From Elgaria multicarinata webbii (taxonomy: Eukaryota > Chordata > Lepidosauria > Squamata > Anguidae): a stretch of DNA of 64,000 nucleotides. A program made the position numbers and the translations under genes. Each line of letters begins with the position of its first letter. The first letter of the stretch is position 1. A model generated the notes under the pieces. The model made no database searches, was not told where the DNA came from, and worked only from the letters and a program-made list of their open reading frames with translations. Below are positions 1 to 12,544 of the stretch, piece by piece. The stretch lies in assembly GCF_023053635.1 (NCBI RefSeq), contig NC_086180.1, positions 35,640,947 to 35,704,946 of the forward strand, read 5' to 3'.

Positions 1-628
1 TGAGTCTAAAAATGCCACCATCATTGTATGACCTTTAAAGATGGCTGTTTCTCAGTAAAGCAACATAATTATAGGTTAATGAAATGCCCTGGAATTTCAG
101 GACAAACTCAAGCTTCCGTGACTGAAGTGGCTTACCTGCCTGGCATCCAGGCCATTGAACTATTCCAGTATCCACACCATGCTTTAGAAACTAAAGCTGA
201 GATCCCATGCACATTTACCTGAGGGGAAGACCAACCAAACTCAGTGGAGCCTACTTCTGCGTAAACATCCAGCAGCTTTGGCTGCATCTATCCATTCATT
301 TAATATTTGTGGCTAATGGATATAGTAAGTACTGCCATGAAATAGATGGATGAAAGACATGCTAAGAACTGGGACTCTGCAGGTCCTTCCATCCACTGCC
401 CAACCTGCATTCACATAATTCTAACCAGGCAAGGAGAAGGTACAATAAAATGGAGATTCTGCAGAAAGGCAAATGAAAAATCACAGGTCCGAGGAATAGG
501 AGATGTTGCGTAACTGTTGTAACCCTCCAGTTTGAGAGCACATGCCTTTGCATTTCTGCTTTCCCTTTAAAATGTTTTGGTTTATCCAGACAATGACTGG
601 CTTCTTAAAGCATGCTAACCCACACTCA
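1..628. other. Intergenic stretch, nothing recognised
   Basis: No splice-flanked coding block, repeat terminus or RNA gene is visible. The short open frames here (about 60 codons) have no recognisable domain and no conserved-looking composition. The stretch ends at the target duplication of the small inverted-repeat element that follows. Confidence 0.5.
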
Positions 629-937
629 GGGCTCAGCTACATCAAGCAGGATATTCCACTATGAAAGTGGTATGAAAGCGGTATACAAAAGGCAGAAGCC
701 ATACTAGTGCTTTATAGTGATATTGAAGTACACTTTTGGGGCCCATGGCACACCTACACCAAGCAGGATATGACACTATGAAAGTGGTATGAAAGCAGTA
801 TATGGTATATGTCATGGGCCCCAACAGTTGTCAGCGCACTTCAATACCACTATAAAGCAGTAGTGTGGCTCCTGCATTTTATACACTGCCTTCATACTAC
901 TTTCATAGTGGAATATCTGCTTGGTGTAGATGAGCCC
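629..937. mobile_element. Palindromic Harbinger-like MITE with TCA target duplication
   Basis: The two ends are inverted copies of each other: GGGCTCAGCTACATCAAGC on the left and the complement of GGGCTCATCTACACCAAGC on the right. The similarity continues inward for about 40 bp through a 'CACTATGAAAGTGG' block. The trinucleotide TCA flanks both ends directly (626-628 and 938-940), as expected for the 3-bp target duplications of PIF/Harbinger elements. It is 309 bp long with no transposase, so it would depend on a transposase made elsewhere. The middle is also roughly palindromic, so the whole copy could fold into one hairpin. A shorter relative lies at 32703-32920. Confidence 0.8.
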
Positions 938-1403
938 TCAGTGGTTGAGTGTGGGTTGTTGTTGAACCATGGTTTATTTGTTGAAATGTACATTAGCGTG
1001 TTGTCTGAATCCAGGACATTATCTGCAGGCTGACTTGTTAACCATGCAGTGTGGCTTATTTTTCTTGAACAAAAGAACGTTTTCTGTTCCTATTTATCCT
1101 TTGTTGGAAAACCTGCCATTGTTTTAATCTTGCTATATTTTGTGGCTGGCGGGATCTTCAAGGCCCATCTCATATATAATTCCATTAGCCATTGCAGCAT
1201 ATGTGACTACAAAGCACTCTCTTCTGTGGCCAAACTGAAGCTTACATTCTTTCATCTTACATTCTTTCAAAGCTTCATTTTGGTTTTGCTGCCAAACCTC
1301 CTGTCTCTCAGCTGCAAGGTATCCTGTTTCTTGGTTGCCCAGACCTTTTTCCTTTGTCCAAAGGTATCCACTCTTCTCCCGCTGCTCCATTATATAAGGA
1401 TAA
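938..1403. other. Intergenic stretch, possibly degraded LINE upstream part
   Basis: Pyrimidine-rich on the plus strand and directly upstream of a LINE C-terminal fragment in the same orientation. It may be the decayed continuation of that LINE, but I could not align any reverse-transcriptase motif to it. Confidence 0.3.
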
Positions 1404-2081
1404 ATGGCACACTTTTTTTTCTTAATTGGTCTTAAACTGAAACTGAAAAAGGGATTAGGGCCCACCTTAGTATTAATTGCCTTCAAGGAGATGTTGAAAT
1501 TGCTTTTATCCTGGAACCAAGAAATATTACAAATTATTGAAATTTATGGTCTCTCCTTGGATAGCCTGAGCTCTTCAAATTTCGAAATAGCATCTCGTTA
1601 CTTGAAAGCTCATATGTTAAAACTGGATTTCCGAGCTCATTGCACCTCTGCCTGTTTATTGAAATGTGCTCCTTGGTATGCTAAATTACCCATCCAGACT
1701 CCCTACCCTCAATACATAACAAATATTACAGATTTCAAATGGAGGAAAGCCTTTACAGCCCTACGATTTCAGTCCATGAACACTGCTATAATCTCAGGAT
1801 GCTTCCGTCAAATTCCTTATGAACAAAGAATCTGCCCATGTGAGGTTAATGTGCCTGAGGATCTCCCTCATTATCTGCTTTATTGTCCAATTTATGAAGA
1901 TTTAAGATCAGATTTGTTCAGGGGCTTAAATCTTCCATTAGGTGGTTCTGATGGGTATTTGATTAACTTCTTACTGGGGGACAGATTGCACCAGGTTTCT
2001 GAAAAGGTGGCCCAGTTTACCTTCAGAGCAGCAATTTTAAGGAGAGAAATTTGCGATAAGCTGATCTATATTAATGAGTAA
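1404..2081 (+). CDS. Non-LTR retrotransposon ORF2, C-terminal fragment
   Basis: An open frame of 225 codons whose second half looks like the C-terminal tail of a non-LTR retrotransposon protein. Residues near 114-180 include FTALRFQSMNTA followed by ICPC, then LPHYLLYCP and a downstream Y-E-D-L-R. This C-x-C...H...C arrangement is the zinc-knuckle-like block found after the reverse transcriptase in several LINE clades. No reverse-transcriptase or endonuclease motif is visible, so the copy is strongly 5'-truncated. The first about 50 codons are weak and may be flank. It is followed by a tail with AATAAA and repeated GTATT ending near 2200. The clade (R4/Dong-like, Tx1-like or other) cannot be settled by eye. 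This is a mobile-element relic, not a host gene. Confidence 0.6.
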   Translation: MAHFFFLIGLKLKLKKGLGPTLVLIAFKEMLKLLLSWNQEILQIIEIYGLSLDSLSSSNFEIASRYLKAHMLKLDFRAHCTSACLLKCAPWYAKLPIQTPYPQYITNITDFKWRKAFTALRFQSMNTAIISGCFRQIPYEQRICPCEVNVPEDLPHYLLYCPIYEDLRSDLFRGLNLPLGGSDGYLINFLLGDRLHQVSEKVAQFTFRAAILRREICDKLIYINE

Positions 2082-2200
2082 GCCATTACAGTTGGGTTTC
2101 AATATTATTTTAAACTGATGTATATTTTATTTTTGTTTCAATGTGTCCTGCTTCTTTGTAATGGCTTTTGCTACACAAATAAATTTGTATTGTATTGTAT
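2082..2200 (+). mobile_element. 3' tail of the LINE fragment
   Basis: It directly follows the stop codon of the LINE fragment. AT-rich, with AATAAA near 2178 and a terminal run of GTATT repeats. This fits the 3' untranslated tail and simple-repeat end of a non-LTR retrotransposon. Confidence 0.5.
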
Positions 2201-2278
2201 AATTCTATACATCTCTATTCAGAAGTAAGTTCAATTGAGTTCAGTGGTGCTCACTAGGCATTGTATAGCATTGGACCT

Positions 2279-2312
<34 letters not shown>
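2279..2312 (+). repeat. (TC)n(AC)n microsatellite
   Basis: A short compound dinucleotide run, TC repeats passing into AC repeats. The 60 bp before it (2200-2260) contain a squamate-type interspersed repeat with the word CAGAAGTAAGTTCAATTGAG, which recurs in diverged form near 22.1, 41.8, 51.4 and 52.2 kb. Confidence 0.85.
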
Positions 2313-3865
2313 TGTCCTCCCTTAATGCCATATTAGTTTCTCAAGGCAGCTAACAGCTTAATTTAAAGCACTATAAAATGCCACATCAAACGCTTAAAAC
2401 AATGTAGCCTAAAATCCTAAGGATTTAGAATATGAGGAATAGCAGCCATTAATAATCATAAGCAGTTCAAAATGATTTATCATTTAAAGCCCTGGAAAAT
2501 TGGGCAGTTTTGATTTGGTGTCCAAAGAACAGCAGTCTTGTCACTTAAGAAAGCTGTCCAGGCTAAAGTTTCATAATCTATGTGGCTTTCCAAAAGATAC
2601 GGCCCAAGGAAGTGTCCATTCTTGCCATAATTTTCAACATCTGCGCTTATAATCTATCCCAATAGTTGCAAATATCTATTAATGAGAAACCAGTCTAAGG
2701 AATCTATCAAAGCTTTTATTTGCTTGTTTACAAAAATGTATTATCTAGCACTTTTGGATTTTGAAGGACCTCCAAGGCAACTTACACAAAAACATTCACA
2801 ATAGTAAATGTTTAATGCAATAAGAACATAAAACCACAGAAAAATTGGGAGTCCAGCCACATTAACAAAACAGGCAAAGAAAAAAACAGCAACACAACAG
2901 CACTGAATGGCAACATTGCATCACTACCAGCAAATTCATTAAGGTTATATAGTATATAATATAAAAATCATTAATAGATGATCCAGCCAACACCATTAAC
3001 ATTCTTCTTTTAACCAATTTTGTACTTTTTGCTTTTATTATGCTGTTCTTAGTTTTAATTAAAAATGCTTGAAAAATACATTATTCTAGATGATGAAGAT
3101 GATCATTACTCTAAAATCATCCAACTCTACTATTTAAATCATTGTTGCCAATCAGGAGGATGATCATGTTGCATTGTGGAAATAAATGTTCTCTAACAAC
3201 AATGAGATAATGACAAACCCACTGACAGATGAAAATGCATTCAAAAAATCCTGATTAATATTGAGAGATTATTGTCAAATACCAGGAGGTTTCTAAGGTA
3301 AAAGTTCAGAATAATTGCAAAGCTGGCCCTGATTCTTTTAACTTTATGAACATGCTTTTGTAAAACTCCCATTTCTTTTCCATTAATAATATGAGTGAAC
3401 AATTTTTCCCTTCATCAAGACTGTAAAATGGAACACACACACCCATGCACAGAAAAATGTCGATCCATCTGCATTCCCTCTTGGCTGGGCCATATACAGT
3501 ACCTGGTTCCAGTCCAGTTGGATTGATAGCCAACTCCATTACTTGGTTTTGGAGCCTGACCATTGTTGAGGACTTACACTTAGGACCAACATCCCCATCC
3601 CCAAGATACGTGCAACCAGCATTCTGGATCACAAGAAAGACTAAGCACCAAAGCTGTACACATGAGGGCCTCCCTGCTGCAAACATTCACGCTCTATGCA
3701 TGGAAGCATTGGGATAGAGCTACATGATGATGTGATGTTGGGCAGTGAGGCTACTCAGCACAACTCCATTCCTGCTTGTGTAGTGAGTAACACTAGTTTA
3801 AATAATGCCTAAATAGGGTCAATATAGCACCCATTTCTGTCTCTGATAAACTATCTGGAAGCCTG
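2313..3865. other. Intergenic stretch with a decayed LINE tail
   Basis: No gene is visible. About 2715-2960 resembles a minus-strand LINE 3' tail: a T-rich start, then 'CCAAGGCAACTTACA' and A-rich words with many AAAACA runs. The 126-codon minus-strand open frame at 3306-3686 shows no domain and no splice context, and I do not call it a gene. Confidence 0.4.
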
Positions 3866-4142
3866 AGAGGTTGATCAGATGCTCGCTACTGTCCGTTTAC
3901 GGATGTGCGCGCATCCTATAGACGGCGATGTCCAACTCCTGCGCACCTCCTACGCCTTGCCTTTTTTCCATCACAAAATGGACCCCTTTTAATCCAACAT
4001 TTTCTTTTCAAAATGGAATGTGCCATCATTTCCTGCTGTGTGCAGGAAAAGCGGAGTGATAAAAATGCCCCCTGAATGGGCCATGTGGTCTTTGTTTACT
4101 TCCTCTTTCTTCTCCAGCTAGAAAGAGGAAGTATCATCAGAC
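3866..4142 (-). mobile_element. Non-autonomous DNA element, GAGCATCATCAGA family, copy A
   Basis: Read on the minus strand, this copy aligns by eye along its length with 13147-13479 and with the backbone of 17571-18068. Shared blocks are CTGATGATA near the start, 'GACCACATGGCCCATTCAG', 'CTTTTCCTGCACACAGCAGG', a TTTTGT-A-rich centre, and 'CACATCCGTAAACGG' before the far end. One perfect 13-bp hairpin lies near the right end (arms 4097-4109 and 4121-4133, 11-nt loop). No coding capacity. The ends are less clean than in the 13.1-kb copy. The superfamily is uncertain. Confidence 0.65.
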
Positions 4143-4229
4143 AGGAATGGGGGTGGAGAAGCAACGATAAGGAAATGCAATTTCCCACCCCCACCCCTGT
4201 CTGTTGGTGCTCTGAATCTGATTGGGAGT

Positions 4230-4585
4230 ATAATTTGTGGGAGAGTCAAGACAGATAAAAAGAAGTACTTCTTCACGTTGCATAGTTAAACTATGAAATT
4301 TGCTACCACAAGATGTAGTGAGGGCCACCAATTTGGATGGCTTTAAAAGGGAGTTAGATAAATTCCTGGAGGAAAAGGCTATCAATGGCTACTACTCCTG
4401 ATAGCTATACGTTACCTCCAGTAGCAGAGGCAGTAAGCCTATGAACACCAGTTGCTGGGCAACATGCTATTGCATTCGTGTCCTACTTTTGGGTTCCAGC
4501 ACATTGGTCACTTTGTGAACAGAATGCTGGACTAGATGGACCCTTGCTCTAATTCAGCATGGCTCTTCTTATGTTCTTGTTATCC
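4230..4585 (+). mobile_element. CR1 LINE, 3' end
   Basis: Typical CR1 3' sequence in sense orientation: 'GGATGGCTTTAAAAGG', 'GGCTATCAATGGCTACTA', then 'CAGTTGCTGGGCAAC', 'ATGCTGGACTAGATGGACC' and a terminal 'GCTCTTCTTATGTTCTT'. The 5' part is missing, as is usual for CR1 copies. Diverged, with no useful coding left. Confidence 0.85.
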
Positions 4586-5882
4586 TTAAAAATTACACTA
4601 ACCACATAATTTTCCTGGAAATTGCCAGGGCATAGAGTGTTGTTTTGGGTTTTTAAATAATCGGGTTGTATCTGATGGTGTATTCAGAGCAGATTTGTTG
4701 GGATTGGGCATATGGTGTGTTGCAGGGCAGAGGAGGGAAACTATTGTGCAAGTGGAAGTCCACCTGCATAACATTGGATTGAACCCATTGGTCCCAATTC
4801 TAGAAACATTTAGCTGGAAATATATACCAATGAAATTGTTAGTCTCACATCCATGTATGTGTTTAGAATCAAGGAGTCAGACTTTATGTGGCTACATTGG
4901 AACATGATCATATCTACATTTATTTTTCAATCTTTCTCTCTTCCCCCATACCTTCCACTGTGCCATCATAAGTGTGATGCTATATAAAATGCTCTTACAA
5001 TTCACTTGCCAGAATGTATATTTTTCCTTTGCAGGTGTGAAATACTTTGCACCTATAAAATTCAGCCATCACACAATAAAAAAGAAGAACATATATTACC
5101 TAAGGCTAGTCAAAGAGTTTGCATAAATATTATTTACACCAACTGTTTCTGGTTAATGGAAATCCAGACTTTATATACAATCTTTTTAAATGTTTGGTGC
5201 TTCAATTTTACTGGAAGTAGGGGAAGGATAATTGATGCCTCATGCTCTTTTATTGTCTCCCACATGGCAGAATCAAGCTATTCAGTGGATCATTGAAGTG
5301 TGCTCAGGCATCAGGCCAGATCATCAGGAAGCAAGGTCATATGGGATGAACACACAGTGCTTGAAATAGGAATAGCATGTATCAGGTCTTTGAAAGGAGC
5401 TTTCATTCCACTTCCATCAGATTAAATCCAGAAACTGGATTTTCATAGTGAGGGGTGAGGTGGGGAGTTAGCCAAACCTCCAAAATGTATACAAATCTCT
5501 CCAACCTTGCAAAGAACTCAAATGAGATTTATGAATATGCATCACTAGATAACATGATTATGGGCTGGTATCCTTTCAAAGAGCCTCCCAGCCTCATATA
5601 AGCCAAAGATTATCTGAAGCACCAGCTCAGCTATTTGATTCCCTGTGGAGCACCAATGCCATTTATACATGTCAAATTCCAGCAAGTACCTAGGCACTGT
5701 AGAAGAAACTGTATCTTTTGCACCTTAATTACAACTACTCTATAATATTACTTGGTCAGTAAATCCTGGCTATTATCATGTATCCATCTTTCACAAACAT
5801 CTGTTTCACAAACCCAATGCTGAAAGAAAGTCTTAAGAAGGAGAGAGAGAGAGAAAAGAACATGGAACTGCCAAAGCAGAGG
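4586..5882. other. Intergenic stretch, nothing recognised
   Basis: Mostly AT-rich sequence with no recognisable repeat ends or coding blocks. A short GA run lies near 5841-5856. The right end abuts the A/T-rich 3' tail of a minus-strand L2 element. Confidence 0.45.
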
Positions 5883-8838
5883 AAAAGGTGTCTTTATTTA
5901 TTTATTTATTTATTACATTTTTATACCGCCCAATAGCCGAAGCTCTCTGGGCGGTTCACAAAAATTAAAACCACAAAAAACATCCAACAGGTTAAAAACA
6001 CAATTACGAAATACAGTATAAAAAGCGCAACCAGAATAAAACCACACAGCAAAGTTGATTATAAGATTAAAATACAGAGTTAAAACAGTAAAATTTAAAT
6101 TTAAGTTAAAATTAAGTGTTAAAATACTGAGTGAATAAAAAGGTCTTCAGCTGGCGACGAAAGCAGTACAGTGTAGGCGCCAGGCGGACCTCTCTGGGGA
6201 GCTCATTCCACAACCAGGGTGCCACAGCGGAGAAAGCTCTCCTCCTAGTAGCCACCTGCCTCACTTCCTTTGGCAGGGGCTCACGGAGAAGGGCCCCTGT
6301 AGATGATCTTAAGGTCCAGGTAGGTACATATGGGAGGAGGCGTTCCTTCAGATAACCTGGCCCCAAACCGTTTAGGGCTTTAAATGTCAATACCAGCACT
6401 TTGAATCGGGCCCGGACCTGGACTGGCAGCCAATGAAGCTGGAAAAGGACTGGCGTGATGTGATCTCGCCAGCCAGTCCCTGTTAATAACCTTGCTGCCC
6501 TATTTTGTACCAGCTGAAGCTTCCGGACCGTTTTCAAAGGCAGCCCCACGTATAACGCATTGCAGTAATCCAAGCAAGAGGTTATCAGAGCATGGATAAC
6601 TGTAGCTAGGCTATCTCTGTCCAGATAAGGGCGTAGTTGGTATATCAACCTAAGCTGATAAAAGGTGCTCTTTGCCACTGAGTTCACCTGTGCCTCAAGT
6701 GACAGTTCTGGATCCAAGAGCACCCCCAAACTATGGACCCAATCCTTTAGGGAGAGTGCAACCCCGTCCAGGACAGGGCAAACATCACCTCGCCAGACAG
6801 ATGAACCACCCACTAACAGTACCTCCGTCTTGTCTGGATTGAGTCTCAGTTTGTTAGCCCTCATCCAGTTCATTACCATGCTCAGGCACTGGTTCAGAAC
6901 AGTCACTGCCTCACCTGGGTTTGATGAAAAGGAAAGGTAGAGCTGGGTATCATCCGCATATTGATGACACCTCAGTCCACATCTCCGGATAACCTCTCCC
7001 AGCGGCTTCATGTATATGTTAAACAGCATAGGGGATAAGATAGAGCCCTGTGGAACCCCATGGCTTAGGAGCCATGGCACAGAGCAATAATCCCCCAGCA
7101 CCACCTTCTGGAATCGGCCATCCAAGTAGGAGCGGAACCACTGCAACGCAGTGCCTCCAACTCCCAGTTCAGACAACCTATCCAGAAGGATACCATGGTC
7201 GATGGTATCGAAGGCCGCTGAGAGGTCCAGGAGAATCAACAGGGTCGCACTCCCCCTGTCTCTCTCCCGACAGAGGTCATCCCACAGGGCGACCAAGGCA
7301 GTTTCCATTCCAAAACCAGGCCTGAAACCCGATTGAAATGGATCTAGATAATCCGTTTCATTCAAGAGTGCCTGGAGTTGTCCTGCAACCACCCGCTCAA
7401 GCACCTTGCCCAGGAAAGGGATATTAGACACCGGCCTGTAGTTGTTAACATCTTCCGGGTCCAGATTAGGCTTCTTCAGGAGTGGTCTAATTACCGCCTC
7501 TTTTAAAGAGGCCGGCACCACTCCCTCTCTCAAGGAGGCATTTACAACCTCCTGGACCCAGCCGGCGATCCCCTCCTTATTTGATGTAATGAGCCACGAG
7601 GGGCAAGGGGCAAGCACACAGGTGGTCGACCGGACTTGGCCAAGCACCTTGTCCACATCCTCGGGCCTCAATAACTGAAACTCATCCAATAAAACTGAAC
7701 CGGACAGCACTCTGAACGCCTCTACTAGTGGAGCTGCATTAAGTGTGGTGTCCAATTCATGACGAATCTGAGCAACTTTATCTTCAAAGTGCCGTGCAAA
7801 CTTGTCACAGTGTGCTACCGAGGGTTCCACCATCTCTCGCCCTGGCCCAGAGTGTAACAGGCCGCAAACCACCCGGAAAAGCTCCGCCGGACGACACTGA
7901 GAAGACCCAATGCTGGTGGAAAAGAACTGCCTCTTTGCCACCCTCACCACCACAGAGTAGGCTCGATAGTGAGCTCTAACCCGTGTTCGATCAGACCCAG
8001 CACGAGTTTTCCTCCACCTGCGTTCTAGCCGTCTCCCCTCTTGCTTCATTGCCCTCAGCTCAGGTGTATACCAAGGAGCTGACCGGGCTCTGCTCAGAGG
8101 GAGAGGACGCTTGGGCGCGATCGTGTCAACCGCCCGAGTCATCTCTGCATTCCACAGAGCGACCTGGGCTTCGACAGGAGCACCAGCCATATCAGCAGGA
8201 AAATCCCCCAGAGCCCTCTGGAATCCATCGGAGTCCATTAGCCTCCGGGGGCGGACCATTTTAATAGGCCCCCCACCCTTGCAGAGGGGAAAGGCTGCCG
8301 AGAGTCTAAACCTCAGTAGGAAGTGATCTGACCATGACAAGGGGGTAGATGTTAGTTCCCCCACTTCCAGATCACCATCCTTCTGTCCAGTCGAGAAAAC
8401 CAGATCAAGCGTGTGTCCCTTTGCGTGTGTTGGGCCGAAGACATGTTGAGACAGCCCCATGGTTGTCATGGCAGCCATGAAGTCCTGAGCCGCTCCGGAT
8501 ACAGCAGCCTCGGCATGGAAATTGAGATCCCCCAGAACCACCATCCTGGGGGTCCTCAACACCAGGTCCGAGACAACCTCCGTCAGCTCAGGCAGGGAGA
8601 CTGTTGGGCAGCGGGGTGGACGGTACACCAGCAGAATCCCTAATCTGTCTCGAGTACCCAACACACAGTACAAACACTCCAGACCAGCACTCAACTGAAC
8701 AGGAAGCCTAGAGAGGGAGATTGTATTCCTATAGACCACGGCAACCCCCCCTCCCCGGCCCTCGAGTCTGTGCTGGTGCTGCACTGAGTACCCAGGAGGG
8801 CAGAGCTGGGTGAGAGCAACCCAGCTCCTGTTCTTCAT
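5883..8838 (-). mobile_element. L2-clade LINE, 5'-truncated, long intact ORF
   Basis: A minus-strand LINE of about 2.95 kb. Its 3' end, at the left, is a (TTTA)n-type tail followed inward by the complement of 'GCCCAGAGAGCTTCGGCTAT', the module that recurs across this window as short isolated tails. The body encodes the end of an APE endonuclease and a full reverse transcriptase. The 5' break falls inside the endonuclease, near 8838, so the promoter region and endonuclease start are missing. The long unbroken ORF suggests a fairly recent insertion. CR1 sequence begins about 75 bp further right. Confidence 0.85.
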
Positions 8839-8916
8839 GTTGCTTTGAATATATCTGCACCAGACTGAGAATTTGAAGCCATTTATTAAGTTCTGACACT
8901 TTTGTGATAGTATCAT
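6112..8916 (-). CDS. L2 LINE endonuclease/reverse transcriptase, N-terminally truncated
   Basis: An uninterrupted frame of 934 codons. The first about 28 residues probably come from flanking sequence; the family-like part starts near 'LTQLCPPGYSVQHQHR'. Endonuclease signatures are GDLNFH and SDHFL, while the N-terminal catalytic motifs are absent. The reverse transcriptase has 'LLDLSAAFDTIDH' (motif A), 'GVPQGSILSPMLFNIYM' (motif B) and the catalytic '[10 protein letters not shown]' (motif C). It is followed by 'LRLNPDKTEVLLVGG', 'LDYCNALYVGLPLKTVRKL' and the C-terminal 'AFSAVAPWLWNELPREVR' block, all typical of the L2 clade. With the endonuclease start lost this copy could not insert by itself, though the catalytic YADD is intact. 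It is a mobile-element gene, not a host gene. Confidence 0.85.
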   Translation of the reverse strand: MILSQKCQNLINGFKFSVWCRYIQSNMKNRSWVALTQLCPPGYSVQHQHRLEGRGGGVAVVYRNTISLSRLPVQLSAGLECLYCVLGTRDRLGILLVYRPPRCPTVSLPELTEVVSDLVLRTPRMVVLGDLNFHAEAAVSGAAQDFMAAMTTMGLSQHVFGPTHAKGHTLDLVFSTGQKDGDLEVGELTSTPLSWSDHFLLRFRLSAAFPLCKGGGPIKMVRPRRLMDSDGFQRALGDFPADMAGAPVEAQVALWNAEMTRAVDTIAPKRPLPLSRARSAPWYTPELRAMKQEGRRLERRWRKTRAGSDRTRVRAHYRAYSVVVRVAKRQFFSTSIGSSQCRPAELFRVVCGLLHSGPGREMVEPSVAHCDKFARHFEDKVAQIRHELDTTLNAAPLVEAFRVLSGSVLLDEFQLLRPEDVDKVLGQVRSTTCVLAPCPSWLITSNKEGIAGWVQEVVNASLREGVVPASLKEAVIRPLLKKPNLDPEDVNNYRPVSNIPFLGKVLERVVAGQLQALLNETDYLDPFQSGFRPGFGMETALVALWDDLCRERDRGSATLLILLDLSAAFDTIDHGILLDRLSELGVGGTALQWFRSYLDGRFQKVVLGDYCSVPWLLSHGVPQGSILSPMLFNIYMKPLGEVIRRCGLRCHQYADDTQLYLSFSSNPGEAVTVLNQCLSMVMNWMRANKLRLNPDKTEVLLVGGSSVWRGDVCPVLDGVALSLKDWVHSLGVLLDPELSLEAQVNSVAKSTFYQLRLIYQLRPYLDRDSLATVIHALITSCLDYCNALYVGLPLKTVRKLQLVQNRAARLLTGTGWRDHITPVLFQLHWLPVQVRARFKVLVLTFKALNGLGPGYLKERLLPYVPTWTLRSSTGALLREPLPKEVRQVATRRRAFSAVAPWLWNELPREVRLAPTLYCFRRQLKTFLFTQYFNT

Positions 8917-9760
8917 AGAGTTGGCAGGGGCCTATAAGGCCACTGAGTCTAACCCTCTATTCAATGCAGGAATCTATCTTAAGGCATACCTGACATATCG
9001 CTGCCTAGCTTCATCATGAATGCCTCTAAGTAACTGGTTCCATTGTCATACTGCTCTAACAGTCTGGAAATGTTTCCCGATGTCCAGCTGGAATCTGGCT
9101 TCCTGTAACTTGAGCCCATTATTCCATGTCCTGCACTCTGAGATGGTTGAGAAGAGATCCTGGCCCTCCTCTGTGGGACAACCGTTCTAGCATTTGAAGA
9201 GTGCTATCATGTCTCCCCTCAATTTTCTCTTCTCCAGGCTAAACATGCCTAGTTCTTTCAGTTTATCCTCATAGGGCTTTCTTTCCAGACCCCTGATCAT
9301 CCTGGTTGCCCTCCTCTAAACCCGCTCCAGCTTGTCTGCATCTTTCTTGAAGTGTGGTGTCCAGAACTGGATGCAATACTCAAGATGAGGCCTAACCAGT
9401 GCCAAATAGAGGGGAACCAATACCTCGCACGATTTGGAAGCTATACTTCTATTAATGAAGCCCAAAATAGCATTTGCTTTTTTTGCAGCAACATCACACT
9501 GTTCACTCATATTCAGCTTGTGATCTACAACAATTCCAAGATCCTTCTCGCTTGTAGTATTGCTGAGCCAAGTTTCCCCCCATCTTTGTAACTGTGCATT
9601 TGGTTTCTTATTCCTAGGTGTAGAACTTGACATTTATCCCTATTAAATTTCATTCTGTTATTTCCTGCCCAGCACTCCAGCCTATGACGGTCACCTTGCA
9701 GTTTGTTTCTGTCTTCCTGGGTATTAGCTATCTCATCCAATTTTGTGTCATCTGCACATT

Positions 9761-9762
<2 letters not shown>
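8911..9762 (-). mobile_element. CR1 LINE, reverse-transcriptase C-terminal part
   Basis: Minus-strand CR1 starting at the characteristic 3' words ('CATAGAGTTGGCAGGGGCC' on the plus strand). It continues through the coding tail: the translation contains 'EKDLGIVVDHKLNMSEQC', 'ALVRPHLEYCIQFW' and 'MKFNRDKCQVLHLG', which are standard CR1 RT-tail motifs. The frames are broken, so the copy is old. It stops at a TTG microsatellite. Confidence 0.85.

Positions 9763-9802
<40 letters not shown>
9763..9802 (+). repeat. (TTG)n microsatellite
   Basis: About 13 TTG units at the 5' boundary of the CR1 fragment. Confidence 0.9.
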
Positions 9803-9955
9803 ACTATTTTACTCTTAGGCATCATGTGATGTGACATGAACCTATTCATTGGAACATGTATTTGAATTCATGGATGAGTTAGATGGAACTGTTTACATTT
9901 TAAGCCACTGATTATTATTCTATTCCTTCCATCAAAACACTTAGGAAAGTATCCA

Positions 9956-10066
9956 ATGTTAGTCCTACATGGAGTAGACCTGTTGAGATGAATGAGATTT
10001 CAATTAGTTGGGACTAACTGAAGTCCCATCCTTTCAGTGGATCTACTCTAACATTGTTCTAACATT
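9956..10066. repeat. Palindromic interspersed repeat
   Basis: A left arm containing 'CCAATGTTAGTCCTACATGG' and 'AGTAGACC' is mirrored by 'GGATCTACTCTAACATTG' on the right, with a centre of alternating ACTAAC/GTTAGT-like words. The pattern fits a small fold-back element. No coding. Confidence 0.5.
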
Positions 10067-10082
10067 AGTCACAATCTGCCAT

Positions 10083-10200
10083 GAAGCTCACTGGTCCAGT
10101 CAGTGACTCTCAACAGGGTTGTTGTGAGAATAAAATGGAGAACAGGAGGATTATGTAAGCCACCCTAGGTTCCTTACAAGAGGAGGAGAGACAGGACATA
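10083..10200 (+). mobile_element. Sauria SINE, 3' half
   Basis: It matches the 3' half of the better-preserved SINE at 44934-45178: 'CCAGTCAGTGACTCTCA', 'AGGGTTGTTGTGAGAATAA', 'GGAGGATTATGTAAGCCACC', 'AGGTTCCTTACAAG'. The tRNA-like head is missing. Confidence 0.7.
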
Positions 10201-10324
10201 AGTACCCCTGTAAAATTCCAAGACTTTGGAGGCAGGACTTTGATGCGGATTTCAAGATTTCAGGCAGAATTGCCTTACCTGAAAATCTGGAAGCACCCTT
10301 AATCAAAAAGGCATTGTATCAAGC

Positions 10325-10443
10325 CTTACCCAACCTTGTGCCATCTAAATGTTTGGACCATAACTCCCAGCATCCCCCAGCCAAGAATGATGCAGGTTGT
10401 AGTCCAACACATCTAGAGGACACCAGCTTGGAAAAGGCTGATA
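10325..10443. repeat. Palindromic interspersed repeat (ACTCCCAGCAT family)
   Basis: The left half, with 'CATAACTCCCAGCATCCC', is mirrored by the right half, with 'GGTTGTAGTCCAACACATCT'. Both outer ends carry CCAACCTTGTGCC / GACACCAGCTTGG-like words. A related copy lies at 33735-33853 and part of one near 57608. These look like fold-back elements. Confidence 0.55.
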
Positions 10444-10444
10444 T

Positions 10445-12544
<2,100 letters not shown>

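Noticed and set aside
1133-1486. 117-codon minus-strand frame
   Set aside because: No domain, and it overlaps the start of a plus-strand LINE fragment.
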